A stretch of 64,000 bases of DNA from Trichaptum fuscoviolaceum (taxonomy: Eukaryota; Basidiomycota; Agaricomycetes; Hymenochaetales; Trichaptaceae), in assembly GCA_910574455.1 (NCBI GenBank), contig CAJSYZ010000005.1, positions 1,550,001-1,614,000 on the forward strand. The letters run 5' to 3'. This document shows positions 55,190-64,000 of the stretch, in pieces. Both the position numbers and the translations under genes were made by a program. Under the pieces are notes generated by a model. That model did no database searches. It was not told the origin of the DNA and saw nothing but the letters and a program-made list of their open reading frames with translations. The number at the start of each line of letters is the position of its first letter. Positions within the stretch are counted from its first letter, which is position 1.

Positions 55190-57526
55190 TTATTGAGCGA
55201 ACTTGATTTGCTTCAAGCCACTATCCATCTCTTTTCCAGAGCTAGCATCCTCGCGCTCGTCTGCCTCACGTGCCAGGCTCGCATCGTTCTCATTTTCATC
55301 ATGCAGAGAAGCATAGCCATACCCAACGATCTCCTCTCTGCCTTCTTCGTTCTTGATACGCACGTGTTCCTCTTCGTCGTTCAAAGCATTCGTATCGGCT
55401 GCAACCTCCTTTGTCTCTACACTCTCATGCTCCTTCTTCGGTGTACCCGGGATTTGGGGACTGTCTAAAGCAAACGTCACCTGGCTCCCGACCCCAAACT
55501 CGACGCGGGGTGTACCAGGTCGACTTTTGCGATGCTCCAAGTGACGCAGGCTAATTGCATTCACATTTTCGGCTGGGATGGTAGGTACCCCTCCGCCCCC
55601 GAGGTCTCCTGGGGTGTGCACGACAGGCGTACGCGACCCAGAAGTCGGAGAACTCACTCCAGGAGCCAGTGTGGGAGCGCGTGGAATCGCAAGAGCCCAG
55701 TCCGGTTGTCTGCCCTTCACAGACCGAGATGTCCAGGTGCGCGTGAGGGAAAGCGTACGCGTATGCACTTTACGGCCGAACCAGAACACCGGTATTGACA
55801 GACCGTCTGTTAAACGAATGATTTGTGAGATTTACAAACGAACATTCAGGATATAAGACTTACGAATTAGAATCGAGCAGAGAACAACGAAGGAGACGAT
55901 GGGGTGGAGAGAAGCAGCTAGTATCTCGGTTTGACCTACTGGAGGGTTGCTTGGCTCCGGGAGACGAGTCAGAGCAAGAGTGGAAATGAAGATCGCTCCC
56001 ACACCCATAGGGCCTTTGAACGACTCAGTACACATTGCCGCCAATGCATGTTAATTACTCACCAAAGTGACCACAGAATAGAGCCTCTCTCCAGTCCTTG
56101 ACATCCGGAATAATCTTGTACAAAAGGAGCATACCAGGGATCCGTCGCAACACCAAAATAGCCAAGAACAGCACGACAAGCTTCCAAGGCACGATGCCCA
56201 AGTCCGTCGAATTGAACATGTCGAAGGGTATCCATGCGCCAATGTAAATGAAGCATGCACAATTGAGGACTAGATCGATAACACTAGAGAACACCTCGTC
56301 TTCGGTATGCGTATTGAAGTGTCCGTCCCATGAAACAGCGCTTCCGGCGGCGAATGCAGCCAGTAAGTCATCCGTCCCAAGAGTACTTGCGACCCCAATA
56401 GTGAATATTGCGAGTGCGAGGTATTGTGCAACGAAGGATTCGCGATCAATTATGCCTTTGCGATGTGAAATCTTCATAAGATATGAGAAACCAAGACCTG
56501 TTGGCGAGTATCTGCATCAGACTTTGTAGGAGACATACTCTAGCGTCTCTTACCCATAACAGAACCTAGAACAGACCCAAGAATGACTTGGTCTGTATAT
56601 GAATGTTCCTATCAATATGGAGACCAAGTGTAGCATAGGCGTCGAAACTTACACAACCAGCCCACAAGAAACCATTTCCCGACGGCTACGCGACTGCTGC
56701 TTTCCAGCGTCAGATACAGAGAAATAGAGAGGAACGGATATGCGAGACCATCGTTCGCAGCGGATTCGGCGCTAAGCAGCCGACGAATATGCCCAGGTAC
56801 ATTCTTGATAGCAAACTTCCCACCGATGATAGCGGCGGCAAGGATGGGGTCGGTCGGCGTGAGACATGCGGATATAACCAAGGCCGAGATAAAGGATAGT
56901 TGAGGAAAGAGACCATAGATGAGACCTTTGAATTGAATCAACCCAACCATTCATTATATTGGCGTACATACATGCATGCATGTAAACCACTACAAACTCA
57001 CCTGCACATATCACCCAACCAAATGCCATGGTCGGTACAACCATGGCGACTAAACTTTTCCAATGTTCAGCTAGATACGCCTTAGGCAGCTCAACGCCGA
57101 TAGCAAACAAACCGGTTGCAAGCACCACACGCATAACTTCAAGCGTGATGGTGTTCTGAACCTCGAGAGTCGAGCCCCATGCCCTCGGATCAAACCACCC
57201 TGCGCAATGTGGGCCTATGATCACTCCGAAGGCCGTCCCTAGAACGACTTCTCCAATATATAGCTGCAAGATATGATTGAGCTACATGAGACAATGTCCG
57301 AGGCCACAAGACCATCATACCTTCTCCTTGACGAGTAACGATATCATACTGAACTACACATCAAATCAACGACAAGAACAAGATATTGCCCCTCACTTTA
57401 CTCACTGCGACGACAAAACCGCCGAGGGTTAGATACCCAAGGCTTATGGGGGTTACCTACAGTAAACGTTTGTCACCTGAGAAGCAGAAGATATACAGGA
57501 CAGACTTCTGTAACGTGCAGCATCAT
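55190..57526 (-). CDS. Plasma-membrane Na+/H+ antiporter (NHA1/Sod2 type)
   Basis: Proton-coupled export of Na+ (and K+ in some members). Likely first exon MMLHVTE near 57526, then VTPISLGYLTLGGFVVA, FSMISLLVKEK and LYIGEVVLGTAFGVIIGPH, the conserved N-terminal membrane block. It continues ALVISACLTPTDPILAAAI, AESAANDGLAYPFL (the ND motif used in cation binding, with family-typical spacing), STLGTDDLLAAFAAGSAVSW, FIYIGAWIPF, LRRIPGMLLLYK and GPMGVGAIF. About 12 membrane segments are spread over several exons. The last exon is a 190-residue hydrophilic tail (TPGDLGGGGVPTIPAEN and onward) with acidic clusters, ending LKQIKFAQ; such tails are regulatory in yeast. No lesion is seen. Confidence 0.9.
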
Positions 57527-58019
57527 CAAGTTTGCTGCGTCGTAAGAAAGGTATATGAGTCAGAGCGTGCAGTCGTCTTGTGCAAAGGTAGAGGTCGAAA
57601 GACGAGCAGAAAGAGGCTGACGGTCCAAGAGTTTTATTCCCCATGCCAGATAAAAATAGCAACTCTGTCCGACATCCGATGTGAACCACCCAAGCCGTTC
57701 ATTTTGTAACTTCCACAGACACGAGTCCAGTAAAAATCGCACAGGTACAGTAAAAGTTCTTTGTTAGAATTAGGGTAGAGAACAGAGGATAAGCAGAGAG
57801 GACTGGCGGGTATAAATGTACAAGTCTACCAAACTACCTTAGTTCGAGTTCAGTACGTGGAGTAGTGCAGTAAAATGATCGGAAATGACGATATCTAAGC
57901 GAATTCGTACTGTCCAAGTTTATAATCGCTTTCTTACATCGGTAAGAGAACGAACAAACAAATGGGAATGTCTTCAATTTTCATAAAATGCGAGAAAGCT
58001 ATCCCAGCTATATGGTGTG
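57527..58019. other. Intergenic, no gene seen
   Basis: Upstream side of the antiporter and 3' flank of the next minus-strand gene. Confidence 0.4.
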
Positions 58020-59321
58020 TTAGAACGCCCTACCACTGCGGTATCGAGGACTGTCGTCGTCCCGCTCCCGCACGGGCTCTACGCCCTCGTACTCTTCCTC
58101 GCTGTATTGCTGATGGCGTAATCCGCTCCCTTTCGCACCGGCATTCTGCAGCATCGGTAAATTGGATTCTTCTGATGCACCCTCGCGGCTGTAAAGCGTG
58201 CTCCGCGCGCTGTTCGTCCCATTCGTGTTTGCGCCCAGCGGAAGTGAAAGGAGAGAAGCTCTTGCTGTGTCCCGCATTTGGAGGATGTTTTGACGGAAGG
58301 CATTCTGCATTGAAGAGGAGAAAAAAGGCGATGCGATTAGTTATGTGCAATACACGTAAAATCAGAGAGAATGGAAGCTCACCTGTTCACGCCAGTACTG
58401 ATTACGCTTCTCGCGTTCCTTCTCGCGCTGCTTGGAGTGCAGGAAAAACAGACCAATGAGTGTGCCGAACATGCCGCCGAAAATGCAAACTCCGACAACA
58501 ACATAAACCCAGACGCCAAGGTGCTGCGCTTGATTTGTCGGTGCGCCGCATTTTTGTGACGCCAAGCAGTTCATCGAAGAGCACCTTAGAGTAGAGTGAG
58601 TGCAGTATACAAACAGAAAACAGATGATTCGCGTACTCTTTATCCGCCCCACAAGATTCATCAATGGCTTTCTTCTGCATGCAGACGAGTTGAGTTCCAT
58701 CACAGTAGAGGTTAGGGGCACAATTGTCACTGTTGTACATAGATATTGAGAGTAGTTCGTGCTGGAAGATGAATAGGTTACACACCGCGATACGATCATG
58801 TTCAACTCCTGATTGCCCGAGCCATAAACAATATAAGGGGTGTTTTCGACTACACAAGTCAAGCCAACCGTCACGTTCGCCCACATGCATTGGAAGTTCA
58901 GACAGACACTCCCGTTGTTATTCAATCCGAAATTCGTCTTATCTGCAAGATCCTTGAAGTTGGGCGGCGGTTCACATTCATCGTCACGGTTTAATTGGCA
59001 TTGACTCCCGACGGCAAGTAGAGGCTGGCAAGCGTCCATTTCATCGGGGCAAAACTGGCCTTGCGGACATAGTGGTGGAAGCTTGTCATCGCCTTGCGCA
59101 TAGCCAAGAGGGAACACATCGTTTCGACACTTTCGGGCGACACAGGTGCCATTTGCAGCGCAGTAGGTTTGCGAGTCGCAGTCGCTGTCAAATTGATACG
59201 TTCCTACCTGCAAATGGTTGTTCCCTTGCGAGCATGATTGTCCCTCTGAGTTGGAGCCCGCAGACACCAGAGTGGCAGACAGTAAAGAAGAGAGTATAGT
59301 AAGGAGTGTGAGGGGGAGCAT
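58020..59321 (-). CDS. Cysteine-rich single-pass membrane protein, unknown function
   Basis: The ATG at 59321 begins MLPLTLLTILSSLLSATLVS, a clear signal peptide. A cysteine-rich ectodomain of about 270 residues follows with at least 20 cysteines (CDSQTYCAANGTCVARKC, CPQGQFCPDEMDAC, CAPNLYCDGTQLVC, CSSMNCLASQKCG) and N-glycosylation sequons (NGT, NNGS, NVT). A membrane segment (VWVYVVVGVCIFGGMFGTLI) precedes a basic cytosolic stop-transfer region (SKQREKEREKRNQYWREQ) and an intracellular tail ending SPRYRSGRAF. Several introns. Homologues occur in other basidiomycetes as far as I recall, without an assigned role; a surface sensor is an inference from topology. Confidence 0.7.
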
Positions 59322-59620
59322 AGCGGTAAAAGTGGTAGCCTGAGTGGATTCCACTCCGCAGCGGCGACGGCAACGACAAGGAAGATGAGAGAGAAAGAGG
59401 CTCGAGAAAGCTGTCACGTCGTTGTTACTTGAAGGTTACCGCCGTGTCACTGGCGCCCGATGATCACGTCATCAAGGGTCTAACTTCTGCCGCCGACACG
59501 AAAAAGTTGGAGGGCGCCGAGCTGTTGCGTATGAGCCTAAAGAACAGCTGCCTCATAACCTTCATTTCCCCGTCTGTCTCTTGGCCTGCTTTACATCTTC
59601 ATACCCAGTGCATGCATGCA

Positions 59621-60307
59621 ATGCGTCGAATATTCTTGCCTGGTCTTCGTGCTTTAATTCCCCGGGCTTCAGTTTTATCCAGGCCGCTCCTCCCAATAAC
59701 TCGTCTTGCATTTGCTACATCCTCAACTCCTCGTGCGCGATGGCGACCGCAATTGCGAATGTTCTCTTATACACCCTTGCGCTCTAATTCCCCTTCTTCA
59801 CCTTCCTCGCCTCCACCTCCGGACGACCATGCGCCAGGTCCGAATGCCACCCTCTCGCAGCGGTTAAAGCACCTCATCAAATCATATGGATGGTACGCCT
59901 TAGGCGTGTACCTGGTCTTCTCTACGCTTGATTTCACTATCGCATTTGTGGGAATCAATATCCTTGGCGCAGAACAAGTATCCCGGGTCACCACCGCTGT
60001 GAAACACCAAATATCTGCTATTCTTCATTCGACACCTACCGAGCCTGGGCGGGAAGACTTTGATCGTCCGTCAGATGCACCTACTGCGTCAGGAGGTCGG
60101 GAGAGTCTGTACGCGATGATTGTACTTGCGTATACAGTGCACAAGACATTGTTCCTCCCTCTTCGGGTGGGGCTGACAGCGGCCTTAACCCCACGACTTG
60201 TAAACTGGTTGAGGGCGAGAGGTTGGGCTGGAGGTGCAGGGACAATGAGGGCAGCACGGGAGATGCGTGAGCGCGTTCGTCGAGGGAGCAGCGGTGGTCA
60301 CGATTGA
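59621..60307 (+). CDS. Mitochondrial DUF1279 (FAM210-like) protein
   Basis: Single exon. I choose the ATG at 59621 (MRRIFLPGLRALIPRAS), which begins an arginine-rich amphipathic presequence; an in-frame ATG lies three codons upstream and the frame is open to 59429. After a serine/proline linker the DUF1279 domain reads LSQRLKHLIKSYGWYALGVY, LVFSTLDFTIAFVGINILGA, then LYAMIVLAYTVHKTLFLPLR and VGLTAALTPRLVNWLRARGW. Two hydrophobic segments suggest an inner-membrane protein. Yeast Nat2 and animal FAM210 share the domain; the molecular role is unsettled. Confidence 0.88.
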   Translation: MRRIFLPGLRALIPRASVLSRPLLPITRLAFATSSTPRARWRPQLRMFSYTPLRSNSPSSPSSPPPPDDHAPGPNATLSQRLKHLIKSYGWYALGVYLVFSTLDFTIAFVGINILGAEQVSRVTTAVKHQISAILHSTPTEPGREDFDRPSDAPTASGGRESLYAMIVLAYTVHKTLFLPLRVGLTAALTPRLVNWLRARGWAGGAGTMRAAREMRERVRRGSSGGHD

Positions 60308-60531
60308 TCCGAGTATCTGCGTGTATGAGGTTTACGATATTAAACATATAATGACTATTTGTATGCTGCTATTTCCCTCTCACTTTAAAGTACATATTTA
60401 CTGACTACAATTTCAACTAGAATACACAGCTAGAGGGATTGCGACCAACATTTTGCACCGTACTCTTACATTCATGGCTCCTACAAACACTCCACTCCCT
60501 AAGGTTGAAAGCCCTAACAAGAACCACACCG
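60308..60531. other. Convergent 3' flanks
   Basis: Short AT-rich spacer between the DUF1279 stop and the RPEL gene stop. Nothing supported. Confidence 0.5.
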
Positions 60532-60998
60532 TTATGCGACTTGGGGCGCCTCATCAGCTACATTTGGTCGGATATATTAGCCATTGTAGAGATATAAACA
60601 TGAGGCACGAACACTTTAAAATGCCTTCATGGACCAGCTCCTCGGGAGCGGGACGGTGCAGGAGCGCTTGCTCTAACTTGTCCTTCAAAGTCGCGACGTA
60701 AACGCCGTGTATATGAACGACGTCGAGTAATCTCACCTGTAATTGAGACTTTTCCAGTTGTTCCCGCGCAGCCTGCAGAGCAGGAGCAACCTTATCGTCT
60801 GCTCATAATTATTCTGTCACCACTATTTCACCAGAAGGCGAAAGTTGTCTGAAAACACACCCTTCAGGATGTTACGATCAACGAGCTCGCTCTTCTCTGG
60901 CCGCTGTTGGAGTTGCTTTTCCAACTTCTTGACTGCTTCTTCGTCGAGCGAGGATTGACGTCGCTTGATAGCGGGCTGTGTCTGAGTTGTTGAGGATG
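60532..60998 (-). CDS. RPEL-repeat mini-protein
   Basis: A small gene split into short exons. The exon from 60998 reads SSTTQTQPAIKRRQSSLDEE and then VKKLEKQLQQRPEKSELVDRNILK, an RPEL repeat. A 60-70-nt intron leads to DDKVAPALQAAREQLEKSQL. Another intron leads to DKLEQALLHRPAPEELVHEG and ILK, the second RPEL repeat. A last intron (donor GTTCGTGC) gives SDEAPQVA and the stop at 60532. RPEL repeats bind G-actin in animal MRTF and Phactr proteins; fungal mini-proteins with two repeats are conserved but of unknown role. The first exon with the start codon lies upstream of 60998 and is not resolved. Confidence 0.75.
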
Positions 60999-61675
60999 CT
61001 ATTTCAAAGGAGGCTTGTTAGATCATCCTCGGAGTGAGTTCGTTATGCATACACATGATATGAAAGTTGAGAGTGGTTGAGGCTCTTGGTATCGAATGGT
61101 TATTTACGTGGCGCGCTCAACAATATGATGGTAGTAGATAGATGAGAGCCATGGGCTCGCAGATGTGCATATATCTGGCCATCTGGCGTCTGGGCATGGA
61201 GACGCCAACATTGAGACCCTCGGCGTTTGCCGGCCCGACCCTCATCGCGTCCGAGTCGATCATCCAGGCCAGTCAAAGAAAACGACTTCAGTAAGCTCGA
61301 TGCTTTCTCTCTTGTACCATTCACTCTTTGCCTTTTCCCCTAAACTTCTGTCTGCTCATTGAGCGTGGGCTCCCCATTTCTTGTACTAACCGGTGTCACG
61401 TGATGTACGCGTCTGGGTGAGCCTTCGGGCACGCGTTCCGGCAGAAGATTGACTGCGCTTCGTCAAGGAGAACAAAGTTCTTAGACCTTCTCAACGACAA
61501 CGTCGGGCTATTTAGGTCATGTGCCAGGACGGCATCTGACCTCAGAATCTCTTCCTACTTCCCATCACTCCTTTGTGCACAGCGGATAGCAAGCTTAGAT
61601 CGCAGGATTATCAATACCCCGAGTTGATTTTGACTCCGAGTGGCAGATACGACGACTTACTAGCACTCATTCATC
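60999..61675. other. Divergent promoter region, first RPEL exon unresolved
   Basis: Between the known RPEL exons and the ATG of the serine/proline-rich gene. It should contain the first exon of the RPEL gene. No other gene is seen. Confidence 0.4.
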
Positions 61676-63963
61676 ATGTCGGGAGCTGAAAGAGGTCGGG
61701 CGAACAAGATTGGCGAAGGTCGCAGAACAAGCTCGTGCGTGTTTACACCGTCTCATTTGATATGTGTATTAACCATCATAACAGACGGTCAAGCAGCCGA
61801 AGTTCATCAACCACGTTTGTGAGTCAAGTCGAAACTCGTGCTTGTGCAGCGATATCTCAATTGATCTAGCCATTGCTCAGAAGACCAGCTAGTCCGGACT
61901 CCGGTGATGAGCGACCTGCGACTGTAACCTCCAATGCACCAAAAGATCCTGAAACCGGCGAAGGATCAACTGCTGAGTCCAATGTTCCTATCGTGCGCCC
62001 TGCGATATCGAGCTGGGGAAGTAGTTTTGCATCTACAGCCTTCGGCCCCATCAATACGTCTTCCAACTTCTTCAAACCGCAGTTAATTCAGTCGGCACAG
62101 ATCTCGAATCATCCCGGTGAACGGTTTACTCATATGCAAGGGCCGTCATCGTCTGCAGTGCAGCTGCCCGGTCCCATTGGACAAGCCCGCAATAATCAAC
62201 GATCGGTATCGGATGCATCCTCGGAAGCCAGTACAACCGGACCTGCTTCCTCTTCAAGAGCTACAAGCGTACCCGCTCTCCCTGTTCCTCTGTCTTTGCA
62301 CGATTTCACTTCCCCACGAACACCAACAGCACCTATGCCCATGCCGACACTGCCGACAAAAGTGACCATTACACCTCGATGTCAACCAATATTGCCCTCA
62401 AAAGCTATTGGTGCATCGACGTCTACTTCTAGTCTACAACCGACTAGTATATTGCCAACAAAAGTGAATCTCCTTTCTGCAACTCAAACAAATTTCACAA
62501 GCACAGCTCCGCAACCAATCTTACCAACGAAGGTTATTCCTTCCTCTCAAAACTACTATAGACAGAATGTCGCTCCTCTCGATGATCCGCCAATTAACTC
62601 TGATCGATCTTACTACAGAGATAAGACCCCAGGAAATTCTAACTACCAGAACAGAGAATCCGCTGGATCACCTAGCGGACCTGTTGTTGTTCAAGATACA
62701 CTACCCAATCAAATGGAGACGCTAAGTGGCACCTCGACTAAGTCCACGAAGGGACGTAAAGGCAAGAAGGGAGCACAAGCCAAAGGCGACACATCGACCA
62801 CACAGCGCAAGAAAAGAGGTGACTGGAGGGTGCAAGGCTACAGAGATGATCCAGCAGCGACCCCTGCTCCTGAACTGGCTGCAGATCAAGTTCAGAATAT
62901 CGGAAGACATAAATCAGCGTTCAAGGCATATGGATATCAAAGGGGTTCAGAGGTTCAATCAGAGGTTTCTATAGCTTCTCCAGCACTCTTAGCGCAGCCA
63001 GTGAATCTGAATGTGTCCGAAGAACAAGATGTTATTGATCTCGATGATGCGGTCCATGTTGAGCCGTCATCCGTAGAGCCCTTCCAGCGTCCGACTAAAG
63101 AAACAGATTCCGCTGAGCTGTATGCAGCAAATCAATACGAGGATGTGCAATCGAGAACTCTACCTTCGTCCCCAGCTGTCCCGTTGGAGGAAAGTTTCAG
63201 CGAGACTCTAGTTTCTAGGGGATCATCGAATTCTGTTCCGTCTAATCATGCAACCACCGACCTTCAGTCACCCTTTCAAGATGGAAACGTGGCTTCGACG
63301 AGCAACGGCGTAAGCCAAGCGCTGCAAAATTCTCAGACGCCTGTCATTCGCCTTGTTTCTGTCGTAATAGAGGATAATAGATTCGGGGAGTCAGATGAGC
63401 AGTTAGTGGAGATGAAGCTTCCATTGAAGCCTGCTAAGGACGATTCCTTTTGGGCTGACGCAGTAGACGTGTGCAATAATCTGCAGCAAGGACCATCTAG
63501 GATTGATGGTGCGTTCACTGTCGTGGGATGAGACCCTGGATGTGTTGACTGACTATCTTCATTTCTTGGATTAGGGCCTGCAAAGGTTTACACATACCGT
63601 GGACGATATCGACAATTTTTCCTACGTGTTTCGGCGGATGACAACGATATCTACGCGTCTGCAAATTTAGCTGTTTCTGCGAAACGCGTTCTCCGTATTT
63701 ATGTTGATCCTGGTCCACCTACGCAATCCACAGCACCTATAAATCATCAAGTACATCCAGATAGTATGCCTTCGTCTTACTCCAACTATGATGGGACTCG
63801 ATCGAGTCAACCACCGAAGCGCCCCTTTGAACAGCCAGTAAAGCACCATGATGGTATACCAGGGATGTCGGCATCTTGGCAACCACCAAGTACCACTATG
63901 TCAAACAAGCGCCCAAGATTTGGCAGTTCGGATCCTCGTGGGATGGACGAGTCAGGAAGCTAG
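61676..63963 (+). CDS. Large serine/proline-rich protein, unknown function
   Basis: The ATG at 61676 begins MSGAERGRANKIGEGRR. Short introns join it to RSSSRSSSTTF and then PLLRRPASPDSGDERPA. The long central exon is low in hydrophobic residues, with three repeats of a LPTKV/LPSKA type (TLPTKVTIT, ILPTKVNLL, ILPTKVIPS), a lysine-rich block (TKGRKGKKGAQAKG) that could be a nuclear signal, and DWRVQGYRDDP. Near the end, VIRLVSVVIEDNR and SFWADAVDVCNNLQ look folded. A last intron leads to GPAKVYTYRGRYRQFFLRVS, a short conserved-looking block, and a disordered tail ending GMDESGS. I do not recognise a named domain. Confidence 0.6.
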
Positions 63964-64000
63964 CATTAGTTCACTTTGACTGTGCGTTTACTAAACATAT

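Noticed and set aside
59429..59620. N-terminal extension of the DUF1279 protein
   Set aside because: The ATG at 59621 begins a good presequence; the upstream part is not conserved-looking and includes likely promoter sequence.
1..64000. CRISPR arrays, operons, bacterial signals
   Set aside because: No regularly spaced identical repeats with unique spacers; genes have introns and separate promoters as in a fungal nucleus.

Overview
The window looks like nuclear DNA of a mushroom-forming basidiomycete (Agaricomycetes). The reasons are short GT-AG introns of about 50-65 nt in nearly every gene, a Plavaka-type DNA transposase, alpha-1,3-glucan synthase sequences, and several gene families whose basidiomycete form I recognise (FAM72-like, DUF6625, fungal antizyme, RPEL mini-protein). 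All gene models are read by eye from the sequence; splice sites are inferred from frame continuity and family conservation.

Layout. 1-1.9 kb: nothing supported. 2.6-12.8 kb: a Plavaka-type transposon neighbourhood with a divergent coiled-coil gene (-), an apparently intact transposase (+), and a convergent coiled-coil gene (-) split by a solo LTR. Arrays of short composite repeats lie beside these genes. 12.8-16.4 kb: gene debris plus a small 3'-5' exonuclease gene. 16.4-19.3 kb: a decayed 3' half of an alpha-1,3-glucan synthase gene. 19.7-43 kb: a compact set of ordinary host genes, namely a glycosyltransferase-like membrane protein (+), an ATRIP/Rad26-like checkpoint protein (-), UPF2/NMD2 (-), RRP17 (-), a FAM72-like protein (+), BOS1 (+), a DUF1771-Smr protein (-), ornithine decarboxylase antizyme with a +1 frameshift site (-), ribosomal protein RPS2 (+) and a DUF6625 protein (-). 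43-44.3 kb: a conserved uncharacterised gene (-).

44.5-55.0 kb is an insertion-built island. Two nearly identical 4.26-kb units lie in opposite orientation around a 0.6-kb spacer that holds the 5' end of a mitochondrial PDK/BCKDH-kinase gene. Each unit carries a fragment of alpha-1,3-glucan synthase, a variable minisatellite and a gene-like stretch with introns. One unit has since received a solo LTR of the same family as the one at 8.8 kb, and the other unit preserves the empty site. The left unit plus the kinase fragment is bracketed by a 271-bp direct duplication, and the right unit sits inside the second copy of that duplication, so the order of events can be read.

55.2-64 kb returns to host genes: a plasma-membrane Na+/H+ antiporter (-), a secreted-ectodomain single-pass membrane protein (-), a mitochondrial DUF1279/FAM210-like protein (+), an RPEL-repeat mini-protein (-) and a large serine/proline-rich protein of unknown function (+).
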